Assembly: GCA_035048495.1 (NCBI GenBank)
Contig: CM068542.1
Span: forward strand, 39,895,109 to 39,959,108
DNA: 64,000 nt
Direction of reading: 5' to 3'
Source: Euptelea pleiosperma
Taxonomy: Eukaryota; Streptophyta; Magnoliopsida; Ranunculales; Eupteleaceae
Part shown: piece by piece, positions 1 to 12,300 of the stretch
Numbering within the stretch: position 1 is the first letter of the stretch
Layout of the letters: every line of letters begins with the position of its first letter
Translations under genes and position numbers: made by a program
Notes under the pieces: generated by a model
Database searches by the model: none
The model's input: only the letters and a program-made list of their open reading frames with translations
Told to the model about the DNA's origin: nothing

Positions 1-419
1 TACTCCTCCACAAACTGACCACACCTCCCAAGCCCACCTACAATGAAAAAAGATAATTTACAACTATGCTATCTAAAGCTCCTAAATTGTGATCTGTCAG
101 ACCAAGACCATAGAATAAATCCTCTCTAGAAAGAATGGCCATGATCAACTGTTAATTAATATTATAATGTATTATTAATTCATCTTCACTTATTCTCATC
201 ATGAGATGCATGTAGATGAAGAAGTTCATCAGGCACAGGCATTCAAATCCAACATGGATAGGCCTTAACTATGGCCTTTCAGAACAGGACCACAAAAGGT
301 TTACAAAAAAAGAACAGGACCACAAATTAAAACATTTCTAAAAAAAAATATTTGATGGTAGTTCTAATTAATTAAGACTAATTCACTAATGCATCCTCGT
401 TCATTTTTGTAAATGACCC
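1..419. other. AT-rich non-coding DNA, probably an intron of the NPH3-family gene
   Basis: I see no coding exon here. The sequence is AT-rich, and an in-frame TGA at 414-416 closes the frame just before the first recognisable NPH3 exon. The NPH3 domain is normally preceded by a BTB/POZ domain, so I infer that this stretch is an upstream intron and that the 5' exons lie outside the window. The direct sequence evidence is only the absence of coding signal. Confidence 0.4.
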
Positions 420-2535
420 ATGTACATCTGGGGAAGTCCTTCATCTGGAGATAGCACCACGCACGACGTCGATGTGGTACAACGGATTATAGAGTTTTTT
501 TTTATGCATGAGCAACAGCAACAACAACAGCAAAAGTGTGGGAAATTGGACGTCGGGAAGCTATTAGACGGTTATTTATCCGAAATTGCAAGAGACCCAA
601 ATCTCTCGATCTCCAAGTTCCAAGTTCTTGCTGAAGCGTTGCCCGAAAATGCTCGCACCTGCCATGACGGTCTGTATAGAGCCATTGATACCTATCTCAA
701 GGTAACATGTTCTTGCCTTCTTCGTTGCTTTTACTTGAATATAATCCTAAGTCACAAAGCACCATTACTTGGCTGCTTGCAAATGGTCCTGAACTCCATG
801 GATTAATGGATGGTTACAATGATTTGACTTGGTGGATAAGTGATTTTTTTGTACCCAATTAATAATCAGATCACATTTTGATACTAATATCGAGTTGATA
901 ATCGGGTTGGGGTTGGGAATTTGGGATCTGAGTACCTCATATGGGGACATGAACACCAATAGACCCGACAACGACCTGCTCAGTGTCAAGTCTGGGTGTA
1001 TTGATACCTACCCATAACTCAAGGCGTGGATGTGAGGGCAGCAACTTTGGGCGGGCTCAATCCGAGTTTGGATTCAAGTTGGGTTGGCCCCTTCAATACT
1101 CGGGTTGGGATTGGATTTTGACAACCTGATCAAAATCAGGTTGGACTCGGGCTGAGTCGTCGGACAACCCGACCCTACCTGAGCCCGACAATACACCACT
1201 GCAAATATAAATGTATATACACCACTAAAAAATTCTTATATGTATTTTTATATTGGGGTTAATATAAAAAAAATTTTTACCAACCTTACCTAGGAATAAA
1301 AAATTGAGTAATTTACCAATCCCACCAACCCAATTGGGTTGGGCTTGGGCTGGAAATTCTAGGCCCGACCTCAGGTTGGGCTGGGTTTGGGCTTACAACC
1401 TTGAAGATCGGGTTGACCCCAAACCTGGCCCAACCCACCCGAGTTGCAGCCCCCCCCCCCTACTGCATGGCTTTACATCTTCAGATGTTCTAGTTACATA
1501 CAGGATCATAGTTCTGACATTCCGATGCTTCTCAGACTCATCCTGCTTTATTGGAGCACGAGAGGCGGAGGTTGTGCAAAGCAATGGACTGCGATAAGCT
1601 GTCTCTTGATGCATGCATGCATGCTGCACAAAACGATCGGTTGCCTCTCAGAACTGTCGTACAGGTAACATTCTATTGTAAGGGAAATAGCTCTGGATTC
1701 AAAACGGTAGCCAAACTAGGGAAAATTTAGATTTATAGGACTTTGGATGCAGGGATATCGTGGCCCTACATAGCTCATTTTTTTTCGCCCCATTAGCCTC
1801 ATGGATGTTTAGCACACCCCTCGGTGGATATACATACCAAAAATCAGTCTGATTAGCTTTCTCCAGCCATAGATTCGAACACTTTCCAAGGATTGAATCT
1901 AACCGTTGGATTCCAGCATGTTTTTGAATATTTTTATGGTACTTAATCCAATGACCAGAAATTATCAATCAAGCTGATTTTTGGTATTTATATCCACTAA
2001 GGGGTGGGCTAAACATCCATACGGTTATTAGGCCCAAAAAAATGAGTTATGTATGGCAGTACAAATGTAGAGTCCACTCACTATGCAAATGACCATAATG
2101 CCCATAACAGACAATAGAGCCCATGCACCAACGGTCGTCTACATTAGCATTTTTTTTAAAGAAAGAGACTCGCAGGTGTTGTTATCGGAGCAAGTAAAGA
2201 TGAGGGCAGCAATGCAAGAGAAGGAACCAATGCCAAGCGAAAGCTACTCAGAGCAAGAGAGCAGCTGGTTATCTACCAAGAAAGAGGTCATAAACATCAA
2301 AGCAGAACTAGAGAAGGTTAGGACAATGATGGCAGAGCTGCAGCACGACTACTCTCAGCTGCAACAGGAATTCGAAAAGCTCAAGCAGCAAAAAAATTCA
2401 ACAAGTTGGAGTACAGGGTGGCATAAGATCAAGAACTCCGCCATCTTTCATGGGAAAATGTACAGCAAGGAGACGGGAGAAATGCTTCAGAGAAACAACA
2501 GGATCAACAGCCGAAGAAGGCTCTCCATTTCCTAA
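420..2535 (+). CDS. NPH3/BTB-POZ family protein, 3' exons only (partial)
   Basis: NPH3-family proteins are thought to act as substrate adaptors of CUL3 ubiquitin ligases at the plasma membrane, in phototropic and auxin-related signalling. Three exons are visible: about 420-701, 1536-1664 and 2176-2535 (TAA stop). Junctions are AAG|GTAACA, CTCAG|ACTCAT, CAG|GTAACA and CGCAG|GTGTTG, and all keep frame, giving about 256 residues. Exon 1 holds a poly-Q run and the NPH3 signature KLLDGYLSEIA...AEALPENAR...HDGLYRAIDTYLK. Exon 2 continues with HPALLEHERRRLCKAMDC...HAAQNDRLPLRTVVQ. Exon 3 has a heptad-rich coiled-coil segment (KAELEKVRTMMAELQ region) and a basic end RRRLSIS. The BTB domain and first half of NPH3 must lie upstream of the window. 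The exact acceptor of exon 1 is uncertain (about 417-450). I cannot assign a particular paralogue such as NPY or SETH6. Confidence 0.85.
895..1470. repeat. GGGTTGGG/CCCGACCC-rich repeat in NPH3-gene intron 1
   Basis: Within the first visible intron (702-1535) the sequence is crowded with short words such as GGGTTGGG, CTCGGGTTGGG and, later, CCCGACC and CCCAACCC. It ends near a poly-C run at about 1450. The words on the left are roughly complementary to words on the right, as in word-rich non-autonomous plant DNA transposons. I could not fix exact ends or a target duplication, so the element class is unproved. Confidence 0.35.
1758..2068. mobile_element. Long-inverted-repeat MITE in NPH3-gene intron 2
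   Basis: The two halves are inverted copies of each other. The left half reads GGATGTTTAGCACACCCC...GTGGATATACATACCAAAAATCAG, and its counterpart lies at about 1965-2066 on the opposite strand. The outer arms also match (CCTACATAGCTCATTTTTT against its complement). The element is about 310 bp, carries no gene and lies wholly inside intron 1665-2175. Its inner arm resembles the intergenic miniatures at 25632, 41607, 43601, 44465 and 45247, so it belongs to a related family. Confidence 0.65.
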
Positions 2536-3387
2536 CAGCTATGGACACAATCCTCTGTAAACACAATACCAGCTGAAAGCCTTATTGATCACATCCCCTG
2601 CATATCCTTTCCAATCTTGGCTGCTTCCTCGTGAACAAGTCTTCGTGCCTATACATCATATTTTTGTAGCTCCTCGGCTGTAAAATGAAGTAAATTAAGG
2701 TCCAGGCGACGGTGCCAGAATCTTGGATTGCGGATGCATAAAGATACAATTAGGTAAACCTGTGAATAAATGAATCCTTGGGGATGATAAATACAAGAAC
2801 CGGGAATTTATTCTCAAGGTGAGATCTGAGAACTAAAACCATGTTATTCAACTCGAAAATTACGTCATTAATCCTTCAACAGTTAAGGTACATTGGAAGT
2901 ACAAAACATTCAAAACTGGATGCTAGATGGACCACCTAAAAGGTTAAAAAAAAATAAAGTTGGGTTTCATTTCAAGACACACTATCATGTCGACATGGGT
3001 TTGGCTCCGACACCAGGTAAAAGTGCCAAATATGAGCACAAGTACTCTGGGTAAGACTGGATGGAAATGGCCTAAAAAAACAGGGCCAGTTCCCTTAAGC
3101 GGCTAGTTAAAAAGACAGCCACTAAACCCTACACTTACCTACACCATCCACAAGATCTTCATCTTCAGCATCAAACAGCTATTCACGACACATCCACCCA
3201 TGAGTACAATGAGATGTCTTTGTTACTCCATATGGACTATACAACTCAATATCTACAACAAAGCATACACAATTATCCATTGAGCTCTACTTTATTCATC
3301 ACCTTCAAGCCCAACTGACCCAACTACTGTACGAGCTTAGAGAGCTTCCTCTCAAAAACCAAGTTTGCCGGATTCAAAAACCTTGGC
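2536..3387. other. Convergent intergenic / 3' UTR space between the NPH3-family gene and SOV
   Basis: The stretch lies between two stop codons facing each other. It should hold the 3' UTRs of both genes. An AATAAA on + lies at 2765-2770. No conserved coding segment is visible here. Confidence 0.5.
3291..3296 (-). promoter_or_regulatory. Candidate polyadenylation signal of SOV
   Basis: The minus strand reads AATAAA about 92 bases downstream of the SOV stop codon, a normal distance for a plant 3' UTR. The motif is common in AT-rich DNA, so this is only a candidate. Confidence 0.35.
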
Positions 3388-6300
3388 TCACCTAAAATAG
3401 GAGCTCATGTACAACCTTGCCCCTATATCAAGTGATCCATTATCCCCCCCAACTGCATGGAGCACTACAGGGATGGTTGAAAGGAGCCAAACCGTCAGAG
3501 GAAAAACAGCAGGATCGATTTCACCTATTTCTGGAATGCTAGGCTTGCCAGTGGGCTCAGGGTCTTCAAGTGCTACACCAGTAGCTCCTGCTATTTTGGT
3601 TGCTCCTACCTCATGACTAATGTTTTCCAACACAACCTGCTTTGGTTTCAAGTCACATAGGCTAATAACCCATGCAACATCTTCAAGCGTCCGGCATTTA
3701 CCGGGGCTACCTCTCCTCTGAGAGCGTTTATCTGTACATAAATGCAGCACCAATGCAGATGTTGTCTCGAGCCACTCTACCATCAAGCCTTCAACTTCAT
3801 CATAGTATATCCTCTGCTCGATCTAGAAGCACATTATAATAACCATAAGATAAAGATACAATATTGCATATATAGAAAGCGTAGTGTATCTGACTACTTA
3901 CAGCTAGCTTATGAACGTAGATGGACATGAATTTTGGGCCCAGACCCAAAACTCTAGCTTCTGCTGTCAAAGTCTGCCAAAGGTTAAAAGAAACAGAGTA
4001 AGAAATGGAAACTGTAATCAAATGCCCAAGACATAATGCAATAGAAAAAAAATATAGCTCAACTCTTCGAGAACTTCAACTTTCAATCAGTTATTTAGTT
4101 ATACCTATCACATAAATCCAAATGTTAATTCTCTGTTAATTTAGAAATAAAAACTTCTTATCATTCAGCTAACCTCCCCTCGACCTGAAGCCTTATAGAC
4201 TCCATACCACTTGAGCAACTAAGTTACTAAAATCTGCCGACTGGAATTATAGAAACAATAACACTTGGCATTCATAGACACTACCTTTAGACACAAGCAA
4301 AACATAATTAAGTGTAAACAGATAAAATTTATCTTGAACTCAAAGTACGCAATCGATTCTCTTTATTGATAATAATCACTCCAGAATACAAAGCAGCATA
4401 GCTAGAAGCAATATCAAAGAGGAATCCATGGCATCCGAGTCCAAAGTTCTGCGGACCGAACAATTGAGGAGATCACAAGAAGGGAAGATGAAGAGGAAAG
4501 GCTAACAGAAGAGGAACATGGTAGAAGATTAGGGTAACACATTGGCTATGGTCTCCCCCTTTCCCTCAACCCCCATCTTCTATTTATAGTGGTGGGTTGA
4601 AGGTTAAGAGGGCACGATTGTAATAAATTTAGCAATTCTCATCGTGCGTTCGTATTGTGCCACGTGGATCAGAGGTGACGTTGTCGTATTTGATGACAAC
4701 CCTTTGATCGAACACGTGGCATGTTACGGTGCCTTTGTGCTGCCCAGACGGCAGTCGATCAAGTGAGTATCCCATTCCCACGTGTTTCAGTGGTTTTGCG
4801 AACAAGACTGCCTCTGATCGACCTTTCATACCCTTGCATCGCCAATCCTACGATTTATCTTTGACCCCCATGTTAGTGCACGACACAAGCTAGCGTGACA
4901 AAAATGGAATCCCTATTAGCGAGCACATGACCCTTGCGCAAACAAGACTACCATCTTAACGACATATGCAAGTACCAAATGGGGCCTTTGTGGGTGGAAG
5001 ACACCAGTATACAATATTGTTTGACGTGTGACTATTGTCTGATAAATAAGTTGCACGAGTCACCGTTTGACATCTGGGTGTCGTCTGATAGATAAGTTGC
5101 CCAGGTCACGGTCTAACATGCGGGCATTTGATAGGTGCCGTCTGATGTGCGAGTACCGTCTGACATGCGAGTGTCGTCTGATGTGCCGTCGTCTGACGTG
5201 AGAGTGTCGTCTGACGTGCAAGTGTTTTCTGACGTGCGGCCGTCTAACGTGCAAGTGTCGTCTAACGTGTGAGTGTCGTTTGATGTGCAACCATCTGACG
5301 TGCGAGTGTCGTCTGACGTGCAAGTGTCGTCTGAATCGATCTGATGTGTGACCGTCTGACTTGTGAGTGCTATCTGACGTGCGAGTGTCGTATGATGTGC
5401 GACCATCTAACGTGCGACTACCATCTGACGTGCGTGTGCCATCTGACATGCGAGTGTCGTCTGACATGTGACTGTCTGACGTGCGAGTGTCGTCTAATAA
5501 GCGTTGTCTGATAGATAAATTGCATGAGGCATCTTCTGACATGCCAATCCGTTGCCGCATGCTGTTATATGGTGTGGTCCATGTGGCATACATGTGGACT
5601 CGGACAATTTGCACTATCTACATTAAGTTTGACTTACCAACCTACCATGCACAGGTGCCCACTAATTAACTAACCCAATGAGGTAACAGAAAAATTAAAA
5701 AAAACTATATCCAATTCTTTAATTTTGCCAAGATGGTGTTGCAATAATTTCAAGTGCCAAATTAATTTTTCCATTACCCCTAAAGAAAAACATATTGTAA
5801 TCACAATAAGTTAAAAAGTCCTAATATTATAACATACCACAGTTTTTATCCAATTTAGTGACTAGTTTCAAATTCTTGTTCTGGTGTTTACTACAATTTC
5901 ATGTGGGCCACAGGATTGGTCAAACATGAAGACTGTTTCTTCCCATGTTACATGCGTGTGTTCTGCCTATGCTGGGAAGGCAGTGAGATAGAATACTAAG
6001 GTGAAGGTGTCAGGATAACAACGGTTAGTGATGAGCAATTCTGAAAATGTGAAAATCGAATGATCATGACTACACATTGGAGGTTAAGATAAAATATTGA
6101 AGGGCCTAAAGTTATACAATATGAAAAGATCAATTGATCAATATGGGTGCCATGAACAATAAAACGTGAAAAAATAAAGCACATATCCAATCACTTGAAT
6201 CCAATGACATAGTTAAGATGGCAATAAAAGCGAAGCTACTTCATAAGTACAGTTCTTTAGCTTGGGTCTCAGAATACAGATTGGTCTCGACCTTGGACCT

Positions 6301-9300
6301 GACCCGCTACATTTCATGCCTTATGCAGCAGTGTATTACAATACAGAAAATTTTAAATACAAACTTACGTCTTATAAATTGCCATATTTATTAGGATATC
6401 TTGGTTCAGTGGTAACAAAAACAAAAATAAAAACACTAGACAACTGATTGAGTTTTTGGCAGTCTTGGTGAAATCAATTCTAACATCCCAGGTTATGCGC
6501 AAAGATAAGTCTTGATAAACTGACAGAACAAGATATTTTAAAAAATGACTCGAGATGCAAATATGCATTGTATTAAATGATTTTATATGCTTAATCAAGC
6601 TAAAACTATGTTGTTTGTTTTAGATGTTATAAAAGACACATACAATAAAGACAAGGGTCAAATTTGTTCTGGTACAATACGATACATAATCAATATTTCG
6701 TCACAATAACTTATCAGAATAAAACATCTCGACCAATAGGAAAGGAGACTTTGAATTGTGGGTGGAATCACATTCGTAATATTTGGTGGTAGGATTTAAG
6801 AACAAGAGGAAAATAGGAGGCCTGAGCAGGAACCAAGGGCAGCAACATGGTGAAGGTGCCACACCTTGGTTAGAAGAATAAACCCGTGTACCAAAATAAT
6901 CTTCCCCATCTCAATCTAATTACTAAAAGAAGGTGTAAAAGAAATATGTGAATAAGCCACCACAACAACATGAAGAGTACACAGCAGCATTAAAGAAGCA
7001 AAAGATGTGTACCTCTTTCTTCTTCAGCAGAGCCCACAAGTAGAGCTTATCACCAGCATCCTCAGCACGCCTGCTAGCCAGCTTTCTCTCATTGCAATAA
7101 GCAGAAACTTCTGCAAGCATTTCTGTACAGGGAACTCTGTGCTTAAATGCAGTGGCTGATAATGCTTCTCGACATTCTTTGGATTCTGCCGCATCTTTAT
7201 CAAAATAAATACTGGTGAAACATTTTTTTGTGATTGTCTGCCAATTGTTGGCTTTAAGCAACATCCTTCGTTGCTGCAGGTATACATCTTCAGCTTCAAT
7301 AGCTGCAGCCAGTGTTCGATTCACTATGATATCAGGATACCTACGTAGTGGTGAAGTAAAATGAGTGTAGACAGGAACTGCCAATGCATAGTGAGCCCAA
7401 TCATTTTCCCTGTCTTTGATATCTCCAGTACAGAAGTATGTAGCTAACTGCATTGGCCTTGAAGCATATGAGATGAGAATATCAAACAACACAGGATCAT
7501 TCTTGAGCTTTTCCCTAATCTTCCCCAACGAAAGGTGAAGCTGGCCAGAAGAAGTGTCTAATTCTAAACCATGCTTGCGACAAAATGCTTCAAACTCTCT
7601 AAGCTTCCGAGGATTAGGTTCTGGGTGCCTACGCAATAAAGCACAATCAGGAAAAGCTCTAGATATGATTTCTGCAGCTGTCCTGTTTGCCAAGAGCATG
7701 AACTCCTCAACAAGAAAGTTTGAGTCTGTCCGCTCACAAAGCATACTGTCGTACGGAATTCCACACTCATCAAACAAGAGGACAAGCTTGGAACTTTCTA
7801 AACTGAGAGCTCCATCTTTAAATCTGTTTTCTTTCAACCTCTTGGAAATTTCATGAAGGCTTTTAACAGATCCGATGACATCACACCATTCAAACTGGCC
7901 ATACAATTCAGGAGACACACTTCTAAAGGTACTAACACTCTCAACGTTCATTAATCCGTCAATGATGTCCTGAGCATGTTGATATGACAGCTTGCAACAT
8001 GAACGGATCACAGTATGGCCAATCCAGCGATCTATGATGTCCCCCACAAGGTTGATTACCCAGATAAAGGAAAAAGTAAGTCTATCTACCCCAGGAATAA
8101 GTGAACCAAGGTCCTCTGAAAGCAACGAAGGCAACATTGGTAGTTTGTGCTGCCGAAGATAGACACTTGTAGAACGGATTTGAGCTTCTATGTCTAAGGC
8201 AGTGTCTGGCAAAACAAAGTACGATACATCAGCAATGTGGACCCCTACTCTGAAAATACCATCAGATACTCTTTCAACTGATAAAGCATCATCAAGATCA
8301 GTGGCAGTAGAAGGATCAATAGTAAATGTGCAAAGATTTCTAAGATCTTTTCTTCTTTCTAATTCTGCAATGGGCACCTCCCATGGAACATCTGGAAGGC
8401 AGGAAAGTGAATCAGGAGAAAAATCAGTAATACAAATTGTATTCTCAAATAAAATAGCTGCAATCTGTGGTTCAATTTCTCCACCTCGTCCCAGACTATG
8501 CATGACATGGGCCTGCGGTAGAGAACTTTCTTCCCTCCAATCATCAATTCGTGCAGCCACTAACTCCATTCCAACCAATGCATCACCCTCCGTCAATCTC
8601 TTCTTGATGCAATGTGGCAAGCTTCTCACAGGGACCGTCATTTTTGGAAATTTTGCATCAGTTGGTATCAATTGTATGTATTCCCGATCCCGACTACAAA
8701 ATGATATAGAATTCTTGTTTGTCTTGGTCTCCTTTTTATACACCTCCCTATAAGAAAGCCACTGCTTAACACTAAGAAAACCAACAACAGCGTCGCGACG
8801 AGGAGACCTTTCAACAATAGCTACAACCCTGCCACTTGGTCGCTTTGATGGGAATGAACTAATCATGGCACATATCTGTGCTATTGCATTTGAAACATCT
8901 CTGTGCTCAGGGGCATAACCTACAATTGATGGAACTAAGGCAGAGTAACGATGGCGATTAGACCCATGATTATATATTCCAGGTCCAATTCCAAGCTCGG
9001 GATGAACAGATTCACCAGCAAAAGTTCTATCCTGACAATGAAACCCCCTGTCCGGGTGCAGGAAGCCATTTTTGCCAACAATGTACTCACAGTCAGCATA
9101 TAGCTTTTCTTTCCTTTTGCAATTACCACCAACCATTTCCACAACTTCTGGGACCACATTAGAATCACCACCCACCACGACAGAATTGTTAAAATGACCA
9201 GCCGACCCTTTCAGCCTGGTCCATAATGCCAAAGGATCCAATTTAACTGCTACAATATCTCCTTCTACCTACAACAACAAGGTGGTCCAATCATATTTGC

Positions 9301-12300
9301 ACCAAGAAAAATATCAAATGAGCAAAGGCATCCCTAGTTAAGTAATAATGATTCATGGTTACTAGGTTGCATAAAGGTGGAGAGACTTTTATTATCATGT
9401 ACCGAGCTAACTGGTTTCCTCACCAGTTACGGAAAAAAATGCCATCAGACACATCTTTTTTCACAAGTCAAAAGCAATTGCAATTGCATAGTTCGTACAG
9501 TCTTTATGTCCATCTGTTCGTACAGTCTTTATGTCCATCTAAACAATTAATTCATGTAGAAGTATTTAAAAAAATGCAAAAAATAATTAAAGATAACTAT
9601 TTCACACATCATTTCCTGATTGATGCTTTTTAAAGTTTATTCCGGTAAAGATTTTGAGCAAGAACGGCAAATTACTCTAGATTGCTCAATGGACCAAAGA
9701 CATGCAGATATATCTTTGTATGGCTGATCTATTGCCCAAATCAGAAGATGGGACATGTATATGATTGTTCTTTTTTACTCCCTTCGATTGGGCCATATGG
9801 AGATCGTGTCAACAATCCAACTGTACAGTCAATTGTCCTCACCTTCATGATCACCATCACCAAAATAGTCCATTCCGACATTACTAACCATATGAAAAGT
9901 TGGGGAAGTAACAATTTAATTGGACAGTGGATTTTTCTACTTTTATAATTATCTGGATTTTTCAACTTCAACTCAACTTTTCACGAGGTTAGGAATATTG
10001 GAATGAACTAATCTTTTGTGAGGATGGCCTCCACATTATGGACAACTCACTGTACTGTTGAAAACATGGTCACCATGTGAACCCCACAAATTGGAATAAG
10101 AATAATCTAACCCTACGTATATATGGTCAAGTTAACTTAACATGCCTATATGGGGCCCCTAAGGAGATGAGTTAAGAACTGATTTTTCGTGAGGATTGGT
10201 CAGATTGGACTGGATTCAAGGAAATAAATTTCGCAGAATTATCGAAATAATTCACGAATCACGAAATATTTCCATTTTCTAGGTTACCGACTGGAAATAA
10301 TACATACATGAAAAAATGTTAAATTTCATGAAATATTTCGATTCATGTCAAAATATTTCGCGTGAACAGTAAATTTCGATCAATTGACAGTGTAAATATG
10401 TATTATTTCGGTCGAAATGTTTCGACATTTATGGAAACATTTTGATCGAAGGTAGGAAACATCTCATTTGAGCTCAAAACCACCACAAATCCCATATTTG
10501 ATCCATTTAACCCATTTCCATATATATTTTTTATAAAAAAAAAAAGACCAATCCATTATAGATTTCGGTTCGCGAATTGATCGTGAAGACAAATCAAATC
10601 CCATTTTGGAGTTTTTTCAAATTCGAAATGTACGTAAGTATAAAATTTCTTACTATTGTTTCTTGCTACAAATAGATGGATTAAGTGTAAATGCATCAAA
10701 TCTCTGAATCTATGATGCATTTACATTGGATTTGTGTACAAATTGATGATCATTTAGGGTGAAACTTTGAAATTTGGGGAAAACCCCAATTTCATTGGTT
10801 GTTACCCTAAACATCCATGATTGTGCATAAATTGATTATATGTTGCATAACTTAGCCCGTTCTACAAGTTGGTTGGGTTAAATTTTTTCCATAAAAATAT
10901 TTAGACATTCAAAAAATTAAGTACATGTTATAAGCTTTGTAGTCAAGGCTCGCGCCTCATGCGCAAGTCACACCTAAAGTGCCTTAGAAGGGTCGAGGTG
11001 AGGCACGTTTAGTAAGGCGCGCACCTCACTAAAATACATGTTTTTTTATAAAAATTTTGTTCTTTTGCCTATTATATTAAACATCGATATGATAGGAGAG
11101 ATACAATTGAACCTATCTCATTGAAAGACATTGATGAAAGAAATGAATGACTACTTGGGGAGATGGAAACATAAGGTGGCGTAGCAGAAGATGAATTGGT
11201 GTTTGAGGACGATAGCTTGACATGGAGTGTTGTTGCGAGAGCTGTTGGAGTTGGTGAATCAACATCAAATATTAGATCACAATCAAGGTCAAGAGTAAGA
11301 GCAATGGCTTTAATAAGGGAGCCGGAAGAGGAAGAGGCCAATTCAGAGGAGACAGAAGAAGAAGAATATATTGGACGTTAACACATCTGATGATGATGGG
11401 GATGAAGCTAATGATTATATTTTAAACGATGGCGATGTTAACTAGAACTAATTGTGGGCAATTTGAAATTTTGAACATTTGCTATCTTTTATGTTTTATG
11501 ACTTCTTTTTATTGGTAATGTTTTATGACTTTTTGATTACTTGTTTTGTATTTAGATAATGACAATGTTAACTAGAATTGCTTTTGGGTTACTTGAGATT
11601 TTCGACATTTGCTATCTTTTATGTTTTATGGCCTAATGATTACTTATTTCGTGATTTTATGATGTTATTTTTCTTTATTTTTTATATTTCTTATATTTCT
11701 TATAATTTTTAATATTGCGCCTCGCTTCAATCAGGCGCGCGCCTCGCCTTGCACCTTGCGCCTCAAGCGCTAGAGGTCCTAGCGCCTTAAGTGCGTCTTG
11801 TGCCTTTAACTACCTTGGTTATAAGTTAATAGTCAATAGGTTTTCTAAAATTATAAATAATATTAAGACATTAATGTAAGTAAATAAGAATTCGTTAATA
11901 CCTTGATTTATGACTTTTTTTATAATTACTAGGGCGTTTGGGAACGAGAAGTAAAAGCACTTCTACTTGTAGTAGAAGTTACAAGTTGATTTTTTACCTC
12001 TAAAAAAGTCATAGAAATTATAATGTCGGGAGGCGTTCTAATTTTTGAGAAGTAATTTTTCTTAGAAGTTGGAAGCTAAAAATTTTAGCTTCAATTTTAA
12101 GTTTTTAACTTTTCAAAAGTTAAAATATGAAGACATCCAAACCAACTTTTTAACTTTTTGGCTTATAAAAGTCAATAAGTTACTTATTTTTGTGTTGCCA
12201 AACGCCCCATTAGCAATTAAATAATAGTTATCTAATTAAATAATACATTGAAGGACTATCAGATACCTGTCTCAACATATTACAGACCGCTATGGTCATT

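Noticed and set aside
5060..5614. Open frames in the minisatellite as genes for Ser/Asp-repeat or Arg/His-rich proteins
   Set aside because: They follow from unit lengths divisible by three, are open in more than one frame, and lie inside a SOV intron between well-supported exons.
7554..8753. Plus-strand open frames opposite SOV exon 5
   Set aside because: They are shadows of the conserved RNB-domain reading frame on the minus strand and carry no recognisable domain.
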